Assembly: GCF_013177315.1 (NCBI RefSeq)
Contig: NZ_CP053661.1
Span: 682,001-746,000 of the forward strand
DNA: 64,000 nt
Direction of reading: 5' to 3'
Source of the DNA: Thermoleptolyngbya sichuanensis A183
GTDB lineage: Bacteria; Cyanobacteriota; Cyanobacteriia; Elainellales; Elainellaceae
Position numbers and translations under genes: made by a program. Shown here one piece after another: positions 7,556 through 16,357 of this stretch. The notes beneath the pieces were generated by a model. The model searched no databases. It saw only the letters and a list, made by a program, of their open reading frames with translations, and had not been told where the DNA came from. The stretch's first letter is position 1; each line of letters starts with the position of its first letter.

Positions 7556-9760
7556 ATGAGTGTTGCCATGATTGAGGGATTGTCGCCCACGCCCGAAACG
7601 CCGCTGGCACTGATGCTGCAATTTGTGATTGCGGTGCTGGCAGGCATTAGCGGTCAGGTTGTAGCGGCGTTTTTTAATGTGCCCAGCATTGTATTTCTGC
7701 TGATTTTCGGCATTTTGCTGGGGGGCGACGGGCTGGACTGGCTGCATCCGCAGTCCCTCGGTCTTGGGCTAGAAGTCATCGTGGCGCTGTCGGTGGCGCT
7801 GATTTTGTTTGAGGGCGGGCTGAACCTGGAACTGCGGCAGCTCAGCACGGTATCGGGCAGCCTGCGGAACCTCGTCACCCTGGGTACGCTGATTACGCTG
7901 TTGGGTGGCGGCATGGCGGCCCACTGGCTGGGGGAATTTCCCTGGGCGATCGCCTTTCTCTACGCCGCGCTGGTGGTCGTCACCGGGCCGACGGTGATCA
8001 GCCCGCTGATGAAACAGGTCCAAGTCGATCGCCAGGTGTCCAGCTTGCTGGAAGGCGAGGGCGTGCTGATTGACCCAGTGGGTGCGATTCTGGCGGTGGT
8101 GGTGCTGGATGTGATTCTGAACGGCAACGCGGCTCCGCTGTCGGTGGCTAGCGGGCTGCTGCTGCGGCTGGGCATTGGCGGCGGCATTGGGGCGCTAGGC
8201 GGCTGGCTGCTGGGGCAGTTTCTCAAGCAGGCGAAGTTTTTGTCAGAAGGGCAGAAAAATCTGGTGGTGCTGGCAGGCGTGTGGGGTCTGTTTGGGCTGG
8301 CCCAGAGCATTCGCAGCGAGTCGGGGCTGATGACGGTGGTGCTGGCGGGGCTGGTGTTGCGGGCTTCGTCGATTCCCGATGAGCGGCTGCTGCGGCGATT
8401 CAAAGAGCAACTGACGATTTTGGCCGTGTCGATTTTGTTTGTGCTGCTGGCGGCGGATTTGTCGTTGGCAAGCCTGTTTGCGCTGGGCTGGGGCGCGGGG
8501 CTGACGGTGCTGGCGCTGATGTTTATCGTGCGGCCGCTGAATGTGGCGGTGTGTACGTGGAACAGCGGTCTGAACTGGCGACAGAAGCTTTTCATGTGTT
8601 GGGTCGCCCCCAGGGGCATTGTGTCGGCTTCGGTGGCCTCTCTGTTTGCGATTTTGCTAACCCAGCGGGGCATCAGCGGCGGTGAGGCGATCAAGGCGCT
8701 GGTGTTTCTGACGATTCTCTCGACGGTGTTTTTGCAGGGGCTGACGGCGCGGTGGGTGGCGGAGTGGCTGGACATTACCTCCAAGCAGGCGACGGGCGCG
8801 GTGATTGTCGGCTGCAACCCGCTGAGCCTGCTGATTGGGCGCATGTTTCAGGAGCGGGGCGAATCGGTGGTGCTGATCGACACTGACTTGGCGGCGTGCA
8901 AACTGGCGGAGCAGGAGGGTTTGCGGGCGATCGCCAGCAGTGCGCTAGATACGGACGTGCTGGAACAGGCGGGGCTGGGGCGGGTCGGCACGTTTCTGGC
9001 GCTAACCAGCAATGGCCAGGTGAATCAAGTTTTGGCGCAGCGGGCTGCGGAAGAGTTTCAGCCGCCTCGCGTGCTGGCCGTTGTGCCAGGAGATTTGAGC
9101 CAGGAGAGCGAACCTGTGGCGATCGCCACCAGCGCTGCCAGTTCCTCTACAACTTCCCCTACCTCGCCCAAGGTTCAGCCCGCCTTTGTGCCCAAAATGC
9201 CGCTGAAAACCTGGAACCGCTATTTAGACGATCGCGATGTGCGCCTAGGAGAAACCGTCCTTCAGGAGCCGATCCTGGTGGAGCAGCAAGTCCATTTGGC
9301 AACGCTGATTGCGGATGGCAAGCTGATGCCGCTGCTGGTGGAGCGCGATGGGCAACTTCAGGTTGCCTCGACTGAGGTCTTGCAGGAGGGCGATCGCCTC
9401 CTATACCTGTGGCACAATCCCAAATCCAAAATGCTGAAACGATTGGGCGGCAGCAACCCCAACGCCCGCCTGATGCCGGAGCGCATTGCCGAGGTGGAAA
9501 CCCTGCCCCAGCCGTCGGTGGAAATCGAACAGCTTTTGTCGAAATCCATCGCTGCTGCGCCTGTCGCTGAGGATGTCGAGGGCGATCGCCCTGACCCTAC
9601 GGTTTCCGACGAAATCCCCGGCGCAACTCTCGACGCAACTCCCGACGAAACCCCTGATGCAGTTCCTAGTGAACCCAAAAGCGAAACGCCTCGAGCTGCG
9701 GCCGATGCTCTGACTTCCGGCATCACGCCAGAGGATGTGTCAGAAGCGTCTGTCTCCTAA
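7556..9760 (+). CDS. Cation:proton antiporter with TrkA-N domain
   Basis: A 734-aa membrane protein of the CPA superfamily. It exchanges Na+ or K+ for protons across the plasma or thylakoid membrane. About a dozen hydrophobic segments fill residues 15-395, with the VVVTGPTVISPLMKQ stretch (family proline/threonine region) and FEGGLNLELRQL. A Rossmann-type TrkA-N domain follows (VIVGCNPLSLLIGRMF, then VVLIDTD, near 415-510), then a TrkA-C-like segment and a long acidic, Pro/Thr-rich C-terminal tail (last 100 residues). The frame opens at GTG 7523; ATG 7556 and ATG 7568 are better starts and both precede the first membrane helix. The tail is unusual and probably disordered. Ion specificity cannot be read from sequence. 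Confidence 0.88.
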   Translation: MSVAMIEGLSPTPETPLALMLQFVIAVLAGISGQVVAAFFNVPSIVFLLIFGILLGGDGLDWLHPQSLGLGLEVIVALSVALILFEGGLNLELRQLSTVSGSLRNLVTLGTLITLLGGGMAAHWLGEFPWAIAFLYAALVVVTGPTVISPLMKQVQVDRQVSSLLEGEGVLIDPVGAILAVVVLDVILNGNAAPLSVASGLLLRLGIGGGIGALGGWLLGQFLKQAKFLSEGQKNLVVLAGVWGLFGLAQSIRSESGLMTVVLAGLVLRASSIPDERLLRRFKEQLTILAVSILFVLLAADLSLASLFALGWGAGLTVLALMFIVRPLNVAVCTWNSGLNWRQKLFMCWVAPRGIVSASVASLFAILLTQRGISGGEAIKALVFLTILSTVFLQGLTARWVAEWLDITSKQATGAVIVGCNPLSLLIGRMFQERGESVVLIDTDLAACKLAEQEGLRAIASSALDTDVLEQAGLGRVGTFLALTSNGQVNQVLAQRAAEEFQPPRVLAVVPGDLSQESEPVAIATSAASSSTTSPTSPKVQPAFVPKMPLKTWNRYLDDRDVRLGETVLQEPILVEQQVHLATLIADGKLMPLLVERDGQLQVASTEVLQEGDRLLYLWHNPKSKMLKRLGGSNPNARLMPERIAEVETLPQPSVEIEQLLSKSIAAAPVAEDVEGDRPDPTVSDEIPGATLDATPDETPDAVPSEPKSETPRAAADALTSGITPEDVSEASVS

Positions 9761-9833
9761 CAGTCTGACTGCTAGCAATGTGGTGATTGCAGTGTGGTGA
9801 CTCTTGACAATCTGACTCTTGGCAATCTGACTC

Positions 9834-10544
9834 CTAGCAGTCTGGCCGCTTGACCCAGATTGCCAGACCACCGCCGCGTCCCCGCGCTGCCAAAAAGTGG
9901 GGTGTAGCCTGAAAAAACGAAAAGAAGGGCAATTTTGCGATCGCCCGTGCCGCAAAAGCTTCCGCCGATTCTTCGCGCAGGCTGCGCTGCCACAGGGGGC
10001 GATCGCCCGCGCCAATCCCCATTTCGGTAAAGTCGAACGCCAGCAGATTCTTTTTGGGCTGAAAGCGGCAGGGACCAGTAAACCGAAGCCACAGCCCGCC
10101 CAGCGTCACCTGATTGGCAATCGTGCCTTGATTCGTCGCTGGGTCAGCCGATGCAAAGCTAATCTGCGCGGGCACAAACTTGGGCCAATAAAAACCCGGC
10201 CCCAGTCGAATCCCGCGTCGGCGGGCTTTGCGCGTGGCCGTGGTAAAACAAAGCCGCCATTGTCCCAATAAATGTTCAAACGCGAGGGGCGTTTTTTGGT
10301 GTCGTGCGGTCGTTTCTGCCGCTAGCATGGCTGCCACCAGCGCTTGCGCCGAGGGGCGATCGCCGCCATCCCAGAAAGTCGCTGCGGCCTGAAACAGCGT
10401 GGCGATCGCCTGATCTTCGGTCATTTCTGCTGTCATTTCTGGCATTGGAGAAGGAGTCGTTTCAGACGACGAATCAACGGTCACAAGCTGGCCCTCCCAT
10501 AAAACTGTCCCAAGATTCCCCGGCTGGGTAGTCTTTGACTGCAT
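9834..10544 (-). CDS. Fibrillin/plastid-lipid-associated-like conserved protein
   Basis: A 236-aa soluble protein. After a Ser/Thr/Pro-rich N-terminus, the segment LLGQWRLCFTTATRKARRRG followed by GFYWPKFVPAQISF, NQVTLGGLWLRFTGPCRF and LLAFDFTEMGIG matches cyanobacterial proteins related to the plant PAP/fibrillin lipocalin-like family, which associate with thylakoid lipids and plastoglobules. The C-terminus ends GGGLAIWVKRPDC, as expected for a short beta-strand closing the barrel. It is convergent with the antiporter gene, 73 bp apart. The family call is moderately sure; the role in this cell is not known. Confidence 0.6.
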   Translation of the reverse strand: MQSKTTQPGNLGTVLWEGQLVTVDSSSETTPSPMPEMTAEMTEDQAIATLFQAAATFWDGGDRPSAQALVAAMLAAETTARHQKTPLAFEHLLGQWRLCFTTATRKARRRGIRLGPGFYWPKFVPAQISFASADPATNQGTIANQVTLGGLWLRFTGPCRFQPKKNLLAFDFTEMGIGAGDRPLWQRSLREESAEAFAARAIAKLPFFSFFQATPHFLAARGRGGGLAIWVKRPDC

Positions 10545-10601
10545 AACTCATCTGATTGCGCCTGATGAAGTGGATATCATCACACACTCAGGCTCAGTAT
10601 C

Positions 10602-11087
10602 ATGCGTAAATCACTCACGACTTTTCTACTGATAGGGGTTCAGGCAATCAGCGTTTTGGGCTTAGCGACCACTGGAGTAGTATCCCTGCCCGAACCCGCC
10701 CACGCCCTCTGCGCTGCAAACCCGATGGATGGCGTTTGGCAGAACTTGAATCCCAACACTCGCTCCTTGGTCAGAGTTGAGTATCGTTCTGCTTGCCATG
10801 ATGTCATTTCCTGCCCGGATGGCAACTGTCAGCCCCAGCCGACCCATGTTGGCAGAATTCGAGCCTATGGCGCTTGTCATCCGACTGCGTGTGATTGGGG
10901 CTGGACACCTGTTTATCAGCGACCCCAATGGGTGAGAGGGAGCTACGACCAGGGGTTTGCGGATAAGTGGATTTGGGCAAGGATGCAAAATGATCAGCTC
11001 ATTGTGGTCACTCGCACCCATTTCAAAGACAATAGTGGTCGTGCAAATTATGAAACCTGGGACTATTTTCAAAAAGTGAGCCGCTGA
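10602..11087 (+). CDS. Secreted small protein, function unknown
   Basis: A 161-aa protein with a signal peptide: MRKSLTTFLLIGVQ, a hydrophobic core, then a likely cleavage after AHA (residue about 35). The mature part has several cysteines (ALCAANPMDGVW, SACHDVISCPDGNC, YGACHPTACDWGW) that probably form disulphides in the periplasm or outside. Other stretches include NDQLIVVTRTHFKD and the end NYETWDYFQKVSR. Similar small secreted proteins with a DGVWxN...YGxCHPTxCDWG pattern occur in many bacteria, but no activity is established that I know of. It is divergent from the fibrillin-like gene, with 57 bp between the starts. Confidence 0.75.
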   Translation: MRKSLTTFLLIGVQAISVLGLATTGVVSLPEPAHALCAANPMDGVWQNLNPNTRSLVRVEYRSACHDVISCPDGNCQPQPTHVGRIRAYGACHPTACDWGWTPVYQRPQWVRGSYDQGFADKWIWARMQNDQLIVVTRTHFKDNSGRANYETWDYFQKVSR

Positions 11088-11097
11088 GAACCTTTCC

Positions 11098-11382
11098 TCA
11101 CTGGGTGCTTACAGGACGCTGCTTGAGAACCGAGGGGCGATCGCCCGTCTGCATCAGATCGTCCGGCACACTCGGCTCATTCTCCAAGGTCTCTAAATCC
11201 AACTCCAAATCGTCAGAATTTTCCAGATAGTGGTTTAGCAGCCGCTTTTCATAGCGACGGTTGCGGCGACGACCTTTGGCGGGGGTGGCCCGCTTGTGCG
11301 ATCGCTTGTCTACCACCAGATGCTCTAGATCGGAAGCGTCTTCCCAATGCTGCAAGTCGTTCGGCGAAGTGCGTCTGGGCAT
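11098..11382 (-). CDS. Small charged hypothetical protein
   Basis: A 94-aa soluble protein. It is basic in the centre (KRATPAKGRRRNRRYEKRLL) and acidic toward the end (LENSDDLELDLETLENEP). No motif is recognised. The ATG at 11382 opens MPRRTSPNDLQHWEDASDLE. It converges with the secreted-protein gene, the two stop codons being 10 bp apart. The charge blocks suggest nucleic-acid or protein binding, but that is only a guess. Confidence 0.6.
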   Translation of the reverse strand: MPRRTSPNDLQHWEDASDLEHLVVDKRSHKRATPAKGRRRNRRYEKRLLNHYLENSDDLELDLETLENEPSVPDDLMQTGDRPSVLKQRPVSTQ

Positions 11383-11505
11383 ATTTAGAAATCGGGGAGC
11401 GAGAACGGCTCTCCGCAGTCAGGACATCACTCAAGCTTGGCTTTGTTAACTTATATTAAGCTCGGCCTGAGGGTTTTGCTACGGTTCAGGATGAAACTTT
11501 GTTAG

Positions 11506-11530
11506 AACTTACGCAGTTGGACGATCTCCT
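11506..11530 (+). repeat. Half copy of the 90-bp hairpin element
   Basis: AACTTACGCAGTTGGACGAT matches the left end of the full element at 23101-23191 and then diverges. It ends 12 bp before the ATG of the glycosyltransferase gene, so it occupies the place of the ribosome binding site. Confidence 0.6.
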
Positions 11531-11541
11531 GACCGCTAGAA

Positions 11542-12453
11542 ATGACCCATTTGCCCAACCGCATCCCCGTCTCGGTGCTAGTTCCTGCCAAAGACGAGGA
11601 GCTAAATTTGCCTGCCTGTTTGGAAAGCCTTGCGCCTGCTGATGAGATTTTCGTGGTGGATTCGCAAAGTGGCGATCGCACCGCCGAAATTGCCGCAGAC
11701 TATGGCGCAAAGGTCGTACAGTTCCACTTCAGCGGGCGCTGGCCCAAAAAGAAAAACTGGGCCCTCGACCATCTCCCCTTTCGCAACGAGTGGGTGCTAA
11801 TTGTCGATTGCGACGAGCGCATCCCCCCTGCCCTCTGGGACGAAATCGCCCAAGCCATCCAAAATCTAGCCTTGAACGGCTACTACCTGAACCGTCGCGT
11901 CTACTTTCTGGGCAGATGGATTCGCCACGGCGGTAAGTATCCCGACTGGAACCTGCGCCTGTTTCGCCATGCCAAAGGACGCTACGAAAATCTGCACACC
12001 GACGCTGCCCCCAACACAGGCGACAACGAAGTGCATGAACACGTCGTCCTGGAAGGAACCGCAGGCTACCTCACCACCGATATGCTCCACATAGACTATC
12101 GGGATCTCTACCACTGGCTAGAGCGCCACAACCGCTACTCCAATTGGGAAGCCCGTGTCTACTACAATCTACTCAATGGCATGGATGAAGCCGGAACAAT
12201 GGGCGATCGCACTACCCACTGGTGGAGTAACGCCATCCAGCGCAAACGCTTCCTTAAACGCCTGTGGGTGCGCCTGCCCTGCCGCCCGCTGCTCCGCTTT
12301 GTCCTGTTCTACATCCTCCGCTTTGGCTTTCTCGACGGCCACGCCGGATATACCTACGCCCGCCTGCTCAGTCAGTACGAATACCAAATCAGCGTCAAGC
12401 TCTACGAACTGCAAAAGCTCAACGGTCGCCTGAATCCAGTGAAAAAGAATTAG
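11542..12453 (+). CDS. Family 2 glycosyltransferase, WaaE/KdtX-like
   Basis: A 303-aa GT-A fold enzyme that transfers a sugar from a nucleotide donor, probably in lipopolysaccharide core or exopolysaccharide synthesis. It opens with ISVLVPAKDEELNLPACLES-like sequence (VPAKDEE), followed by IFVVDSQSGDRT and the metal-binding DCDER (DxD). The sequence LNRRVYFLGRWIRHGG and LFRHAKGRYEN toward the middle are typical of the WaaE/LgtF beta-1,4-glucosyltransferase group. C-terminal hydrophobic stretches (LLRFVLFYILRFGFLDG) suggest membrane association. ATG 11542 is the first start after a MITE half copy; no strong ribosome binding site is present. The acceptor cannot be deduced. Confidence 0.88.
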   Translation: MTHLPNRIPVSVLVPAKDEELNLPACLESLAPADEIFVVDSQSGDRTAEIAADYGAKVVQFHFSGRWPKKKNWALDHLPFRNEWVLIVDCDERIPPALWDEIAQAIQNLALNGYYLNRRVYFLGRWIRHGGKYPDWNLRLFRHAKGRYENLHTDAAPNTGDNEVHEHVVLEGTAGYLTTDMLHIDYRDLYHWLERHNRYSNWEARVYYNLLNGMDEAGTMGDRTTHWWSNAIQRKRFLKRLWVRLPCRPLLRFVLFYILRFGFLDGHAGYTYARLLSQYEYQISVKLYELQKLNGRLNPVKKN

Positions 12454-12548
12454 TCTTCAGCCTAGATGCCCGAATTGCCCCCCACAGATTTCCCACAGAT
12501 TTCCCACTGATTTCACTTTACTAGCGTCTTTATTCCAAGATTCAACCG

Positions 12549-12860
12549 ATGCTCAACAAACTCAACGCCCTCCTGGGTCGCCGCCCCGAAGCCGTCAAAG
12601 CCAACGTCGAAATCTACACCTGGCAGACCTGCCCCTACTGTATCCGGGCCAAGATGCTGCTGCGCTGGAAAGGCGTGAACTTCACCGAATACAAAATCGA
12701 CGGCGACGGGGCTGCCCGCGTGAGAATGGCTGAACGCGCCAACGGCCGCCGCACCGTCCCCCAAATTTTCATTAACAACCAGCACGTCGGCGGCTGCGAC
12801 GACCTCTACGCGCTCGATCGAGCCGGAAAGCTAGACGCGCTGCTGAGTCAGGCAGGATGA
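12549..12860 (+). CDS. grxC: Glutaredoxin 3
   Basis: A dithiol glutaredoxin of 103 aa that reduces disulphides and glutathione mixed disulphides with electrons from glutathione. Active site CPYC is at residues 28-31 (TWQTCPYCIRAKMLL), the cis-proline loop TVPQIFINN lies near 77-85 and the glutathione-binding GGCDDLYAL follows. The first 18 residues (MLNKLNALLGRRPEAVKA) extend beyond the core domain, a feature of several cyanobacterial Grx3. It lies 95 bp downstream of the glycosyltransferase on the same strand, separated by an 11-bp-type tandem repeat (CACAGATTTCC) near 12482-12515. Confidence 0.95.
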   Translation: MLNKLNALLGRRPEAVKANVEIYTWQTCPYCIRAKMLLRWKGVNFTEYKIDGDGAARVRMAERANGRRTVPQIFINNQHVGGCDDLYALDRAGKLDALLSQAG

Positions 12861-12905
12861 CCCGGTGAGAACTACTCAGAAGTGCCGCGAATCTCAAGGC
12901 GAATC

Positions 12906-13604
12906 TCAAGTGCCGCGAATCTCATCTAGCTTCGCCCGCACTGCCTGAATATCCTGCCACATCAGCCATTTGGGGCTGCCCTTTTCGCGAGAGGGGTTCC
13001 GCAGCAGATAGGCGGGGTGAAAGATGGGCATATAGAAGCGGCCGTCTTGCTCGATCCACTGGCCGCGCACCTTGGTAATGCCCTGCTTGATGCCCAGCAA
13101 GCCCTTTAGCGCAGTAGCCCCGGTCAGCAAGATAATCTTGGGATTGATCAGCCGAATTTGCTCCATCAGGTAGCCCTTGCAGGCATCGGCTTCGGCGGAA
13201 GTGGGGGTGCGGTTCTCTGGTGGGCGACACTTTACCACGTTGCAGATGAACACGTCCTCGTCAGTTAACTGCACCGATTCCAGAATTTTCGTAAGCAACT
13301 GACCCGACTTGCCGACAAACGGCAGCCCGGTTTCGTCTTCGGTTTGCCCTGGCCCCTCGCCGACAATCATCACGGGCGCAGCCAGTCCGCCACGCCCAAT
13401 GACCGCATGGGTGCGATTTTGCCCCAGTTCGCAGCGCTGACACTGATCGCAGTGCGCCTTCATCTCCTCCATCGAGGCGTAGGTTCCCGGTGGAATGGGG
13501 ATGCGGGCGCTAGTGGGAATTTGGGACGGGTCGAAGCTGGCAGATGCGGCGGGCGCGGCGACCTCCGCCAGACTGAATAAGTCGATTTGGTCTTCGCTCG
13601 CCAT
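12906..13604 (-). CDS. Uracil-DNA glycosylase, family 4 (Fe-S type)
   Basis: A base-excision repair enzyme of 232 aa that removes uracil from DNA. The domain starts with the cysteine cluster CDQCQRCELG, which with two later cysteines (NVVKCRPPENR and ADACKGYL) binds a 4Fe-4S cluster. Motif 1 GEGPGQTEDETGLPFVG matches the family 4 GEAPGxxED pattern with E in place of A-type variants; the C-terminal motif IFHPAYLLRNPSRE gives the HPxxLLR signature. The N-terminal 40 residues are variable. It converges with the glutaredoxin gene 45 bp away. There is high confidence in the enzyme family. Confidence 0.92.
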   Translation of the reverse strand: MASEDQIDLFSLAEVAAPAASASFDPSQIPTSARIPIPPGTYASMEEMKAHCDQCQRCELGQNRTHAVIGRGGLAAPVMIVGEGPGQTEDETGLPFVGKSGQLLTKILESVQLTDEDVFICNVVKCRPPENRTPTSAEADACKGYLMEQIRLINPKIILLTGATALKGLLGIKQGITKVRGQWIEQDGRFYMPIFHPAYLLRNPSREKGSPKWLMWQDIQAVRAKLDEIRGT

Positions 13605-13721
13605 TGGATTCGGTCTAGGGCTTGGTGATCAGAGATTAAACCTATGGAAGCTTCATTGTAAAACGAATCGGCAACCCGAACCGGCCAACACAAACCAGCG
13701 CGATCGCCCACCCCTCTCTCT

Positions 13722-13790
13722 TCCTCCCTCTTCGTTTTTCCCTTTTCGTTCTTCGTTCTTCGTTCTTCGTTCTTCCCTCTTCCCTACACC
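13722..13790. repeat. TTCGTTCTTC-type pyrimidine-rich repeat
   Basis: Four tandem TTCGTTC units surrounded by CTCTTCC blocks lie between the 3' end of the NADH dehydrogenase gene and the start of the glycosylase gene, both on the minus strand. The same TTCGTTCTTC word recurs at 29416-29449 and 58441-58450, where an inverted GAAGAACGAA partner is also present. Here only one orientation is seen. Confidence 0.6.
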
Positions 13791-15157
13791 TCCACCGGCT
13801 CCTTCACCCTAGTCCGATACGTCCCTGCGGCCTCTGCGGTCGCCACACCGCCCTCACCCGTAATCAGCCGTGCGCCGCGCTTGCGGGTGAAGTAGTTCCA
13901 GCCCCACTGGAGCATGACGATCAGCTTGTTGTCGAACTCGATCAGATAGTAAATGTGGGCAAACACCCAGGCAAACCAGGCCGGCGGGCCAGAAAACTTG
14001 ACGAAGCCCAAGTCAACCACCGCGGCATTTTGCCCGATGATGGCCAGGCTACCTGGATCTTTGTAGATAAAGGGTTCTACGGACTGCCCCTGGATGCGTC
14101 GCTGGAGGGTCTTGGCGACGTATTCACCGGCCTGCACGGCGGCCGGAGCGACACCCGGAATGGGGCGATCGCCCTGGTGGGCATAGTGGGCCAGGTCGCC
14201 GATGACGAAGATGTTGGGATAGCCCGCGATGCTGAAATCAGGTTCCACCATGACGCGCCCGACGCGATCGCACGACGCCCCCGCCCGATCTGCCAGCACC
14301 TTGCCCATGCCAGAGGCTTTTACCCCCGCTGCCCAGAGGATGGTGCGAGCGGTCATGGTCTCAATCAGGGGATTATCCGGCGTGCCGCTTTTCATCGTTA
14401 CCACGTCGCCGCTGTCGCTGGGTTCGATCTGCGTCACCAGGGTTTTGGTGCGGACGGTCACGCCCAGACGGGATAGTGATTCGGCCGCCTTTGCCGACAG
14501 GTCAGGGTCGTAGGGCGGCAGCACCCGATCCATCCCTTCAAGCAGCAGGATGGTGGCTTCTGAGGTGTCGATGTTGCGGAAGTCTTCTTTGAGCGTGCGG
14601 TAGGCGAGTTCGGCGATCGCCCCGGCTAGCTCAACTCCCGTCGGGCCGCCGCCCACAATGACGAAGGTGAGCCATGCCTTGCGCTTTTCGGGGTCGGTTT
14701 CTTTCTCTGCTGCTTCAAAGGCGACAAAAATCCGGCGGCGCATTTCTAGCGCATCTTCAATGGTTTTCAGCCCTGGAGCGGTGTCGCGCCACTGGTCGTT
14801 GCCAAAGTAGTGGTGGCTGACACCCGTCGCCACAACCAGCGTGTCGTAGGGAATCTCCTGCTCTCGCAGCTTTAGCACTTGTGCCTGTGGATCAAGATCA
14901 ACCGCCTCATCCATCAGGACGGTGATGTTTTTGTAGTCGCTGAGAATGCCGCGCAGGGGCGAAGAAATGTCGGCTGGCGACAGCGTGCCCGTTGCCACTT
15001 GATATAGCAAGGGCTGAAACAGGTGGAAGTTGCGCTTGTCTACTAGCGTCACCTTAATGTTTTTTGCGCGTCCCAACGTTTTGGCGGCGTATAGACCGCT
15101 AAATCCGCCGCCAATGATGACGACGTGGTGCGGCTCTGGTGTTGCGATCGCGTCCAT
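13784..15157 (-). CDS. ndb: Type II NADH dehydrogenase (NDH-2)
   Basis: A monotopic flavoprotein of 457 aa that oxidises NAD(P)H and reduces plastoquinone without pumping protons. The FAD-binding VVIIGGGFSGLYAAKTLG is at residues 12-29, and RNFHLFQPLLYQVATGTLSP follows, a hallmark of NDH-2. The NADH-binding Rossmann motif FVIVGGGPTGVELAGA is near 165-180, and the second FAD contact NIFVIGDLAHY near 315. The C-terminal region (WFAWVFAHIYYLIEFDNKLI) supplies the membrane-binding helix. Cyanobacteria have several paralogues (NdbA, B, C) and I cannot say which this is. The annotated start ATG 15157 has only a weak upstream purine run. Confidence 0.93.
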   Translation of the reverse strand: MDAIATPEPHHVVIIGGGFSGLYAAKTLGRAKNIKVTLVDKRNFHLFQPLLYQVATGTLSPADISSPLRGILSDYKNITVLMDEAVDLDPQAQVLKLREQEIPYDTLVVATGVSHHYFGNDQWRDTAPGLKTIEDALEMRRRIFVAFEAAEKETDPEKRKAWLTFVIVGGGPTGVELAGAIAELAYRTLKEDFRNIDTSEATILLLEGMDRVLPPYDPDLSAKAAESLSRLGVTVRTKTLVTQIEPSDSGDVVTMKSGTPDNPLIETMTARTILWAAGVKASGMGKVLADRAGASCDRVGRVMVEPDFSIAGYPNIFVIGDLAHYAHQGDRPIPGVAPAAVQAGEYVAKTLQRRIQGQSVEPFIYKDPGSLAIIGQNAAVVDLGFVKFSGPPAWFAWVFAHIYYLIEFDNKLIVMLQWGWNYFTRKRGARLITGEGGVATAEAAGTYRTRVKEPVEV

Positions 15158-15300
15158 AGGGGTTCTCAGGCGGTTCTGTAGATGAGGACGTAGATGAGGA
15201 CATTGTTCAAGATATTAAGCGCCATGTTAGCCGCCCGAATCGGGGATGTCGTGTGTAACGTTGTACATTTACGGCATCTCTGCATAAATAAAAGCTTTAA

Positions 15301-15345
15301 AAGTTCGAGATTCGGGGTTCGAGATTCGGGGTTCGAGATTCGGGT
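15301..15345. repeat. Tandem 14-bp repeat
   Basis: Three copies of GAGATTCGGGGTTC stand in tandem in the 248-bp spacer between the NADH dehydrogenase start and the end of the DUF554 gene. The GGTTCGA resemblance to a tRNA T-loop is accidental; no cloverleaf surrounds it. Confidence 0.7.
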
Positions 15346-15405
15346 GGTTGGAAAATCGCGTACCTCCACAAAACGATTCCTTACGCCTCAACCCTTGGGC
15401 CCGCC

Positions 15406-16158
15406 TTATGCAAAAGCGGCGGTGAGCCAAACGGCGAGCCAGTACACTAGCGGCGCGAGGAAGGGGGCTGGCAAGAAGGAGCCGACGCGCACGTTGCCAA
15501 TTTCTAGCAGGTTCAGCCCGATGGATAGAATCATGAGTCCGCCTACGCCCGTTGCCAGCAGTACGGGCGGTGAACTGGCGGGATCGGGGAGGGCGCGGGC
15601 CAGGAGTCCGGCGGCTAGGGAGAGGCCGCCTTGATACAGCAAAATTGCCAGGGTCGAAAAGCCAACGCCGATGCCGTAGCTGCCTGTGAGGGCGATCGCT
15701 GCCAGTCCGTCCATCGTTGCCTTCAGCGTCAGCAGCCGCGCATCGCCCACCAGCCCGTTGTTTAGGCTGCCGATCATGGCCATCGGGCCAATGCAAAACA
15801 GCAGGCTGGCGGTGACAAAGCCATCGGTAAAGCGACCCCTGCCTTTGACCCGATATTTCAGCCAATCTCCGGCGATCGCCAGCCGTTCTTCAATCTGCCA
15901 CCACTCGCCCAGCAGCCCGCCCGCCACCAGCGCCAGCAGTCCCAAAATCACGCCGTCTACGATGCCGCCCCTGACCTGGTTCAGGCTGCCTGCCATGCTG
16001 ATGCCGATAAACAGCGTCGTCAGCCCTAGCCCTTGCTTGATCACTCGCTGCATCCGCTCTGGCAAGTGCCCGGTGAGCAGCAGCCCCAGGGCAGTACCCA
16101 GTAGAACCGTGGCAACGTTGATCCAGGTGCCGCTGGTTTTTGCCCAAAAATCTAGCAT
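15406..16158 (-). CDS. DUF554 family membrane protein
   Basis: A 250-aa integral membrane protein of the DUF554/YdfK family, whose role is unknown (suggested to be a small-molecule transporter). The frame opens at 16221, but ATG 16158 (MLDFWAKTSGTWINVATVLL) matches family starts. Six to seven hydrophobic helices are visible. Characteristic family sequences are TVLLGTALGLLL, FIGISMAGSL, LLFCIGPMAMIGSLNNGL and LKATMDGLAAIAL. The C-terminus is LAPLVYWLAVWLTAAFA. It lies upstream of the NADH dehydrogenase on the same strand, 248 bp apart, and divergent to the CDF exporter. Confidence 0.88.
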   Translation of the reverse strand: MLDFWAKTSGTWINVATVLLGTALGLLLTGHLPERMQRVIKQGLGLTTLFIGISMAGSLNQVRGGIVDGVILGLLALVAGGLLGEWWQIEERLAIAGDWLKYRVKGRGRFTDGFVTASLLFCIGPMAMIGSLNNGLVGDARLLTLKATMDGLAAIALTGSYGIGVGFSTLAILLYQGGLSLAAGLLARALPDPASSPPVLLATGVGGLMILSIGLNLLEIGNVRVGSFLPAPFLAPLVYWLAVWLTAAFA

Positions 16159-16357
16159 GGGGTACGAGGTGACGGGGTGATAGGGCGAACTGCGAAGCAG
16201 GAGAAAATCTTCCAAAATCACCTTATCTCATCCGCTCCCCACTTCATTATTCTGCGGTCTAGACGGAACCTGCCGCCCCCGGCTTCCGTCGTGGCTGCTC
16301 AGGGAATTTTGTGGGATGATCCCAAACAAGGTCTTTTGTCGTGTTCCTCCAGCCTTC

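Noticed and set aside
7960-8844. Long open frame (294 codons) antisense to the antiporter gene
   Set aside because: It mirrors a GC-rich membrane-protein gene, is rich in Ser/Pro/Thr and has no recognisable domain. Such antisense frames are common where codon third positions are G/C.
13722-13790. Regular TTCGTTC repeats as a CRISPR array
   Set aside because: Units are contiguous, without spacers, and too short. No cas genes are in the window.
15301-15345. GGTTCGA repeats as a possible tRNA
   Set aside because: The T-loop-like word repeats in tandem and no acceptor or anticodon stem can be folded around it.
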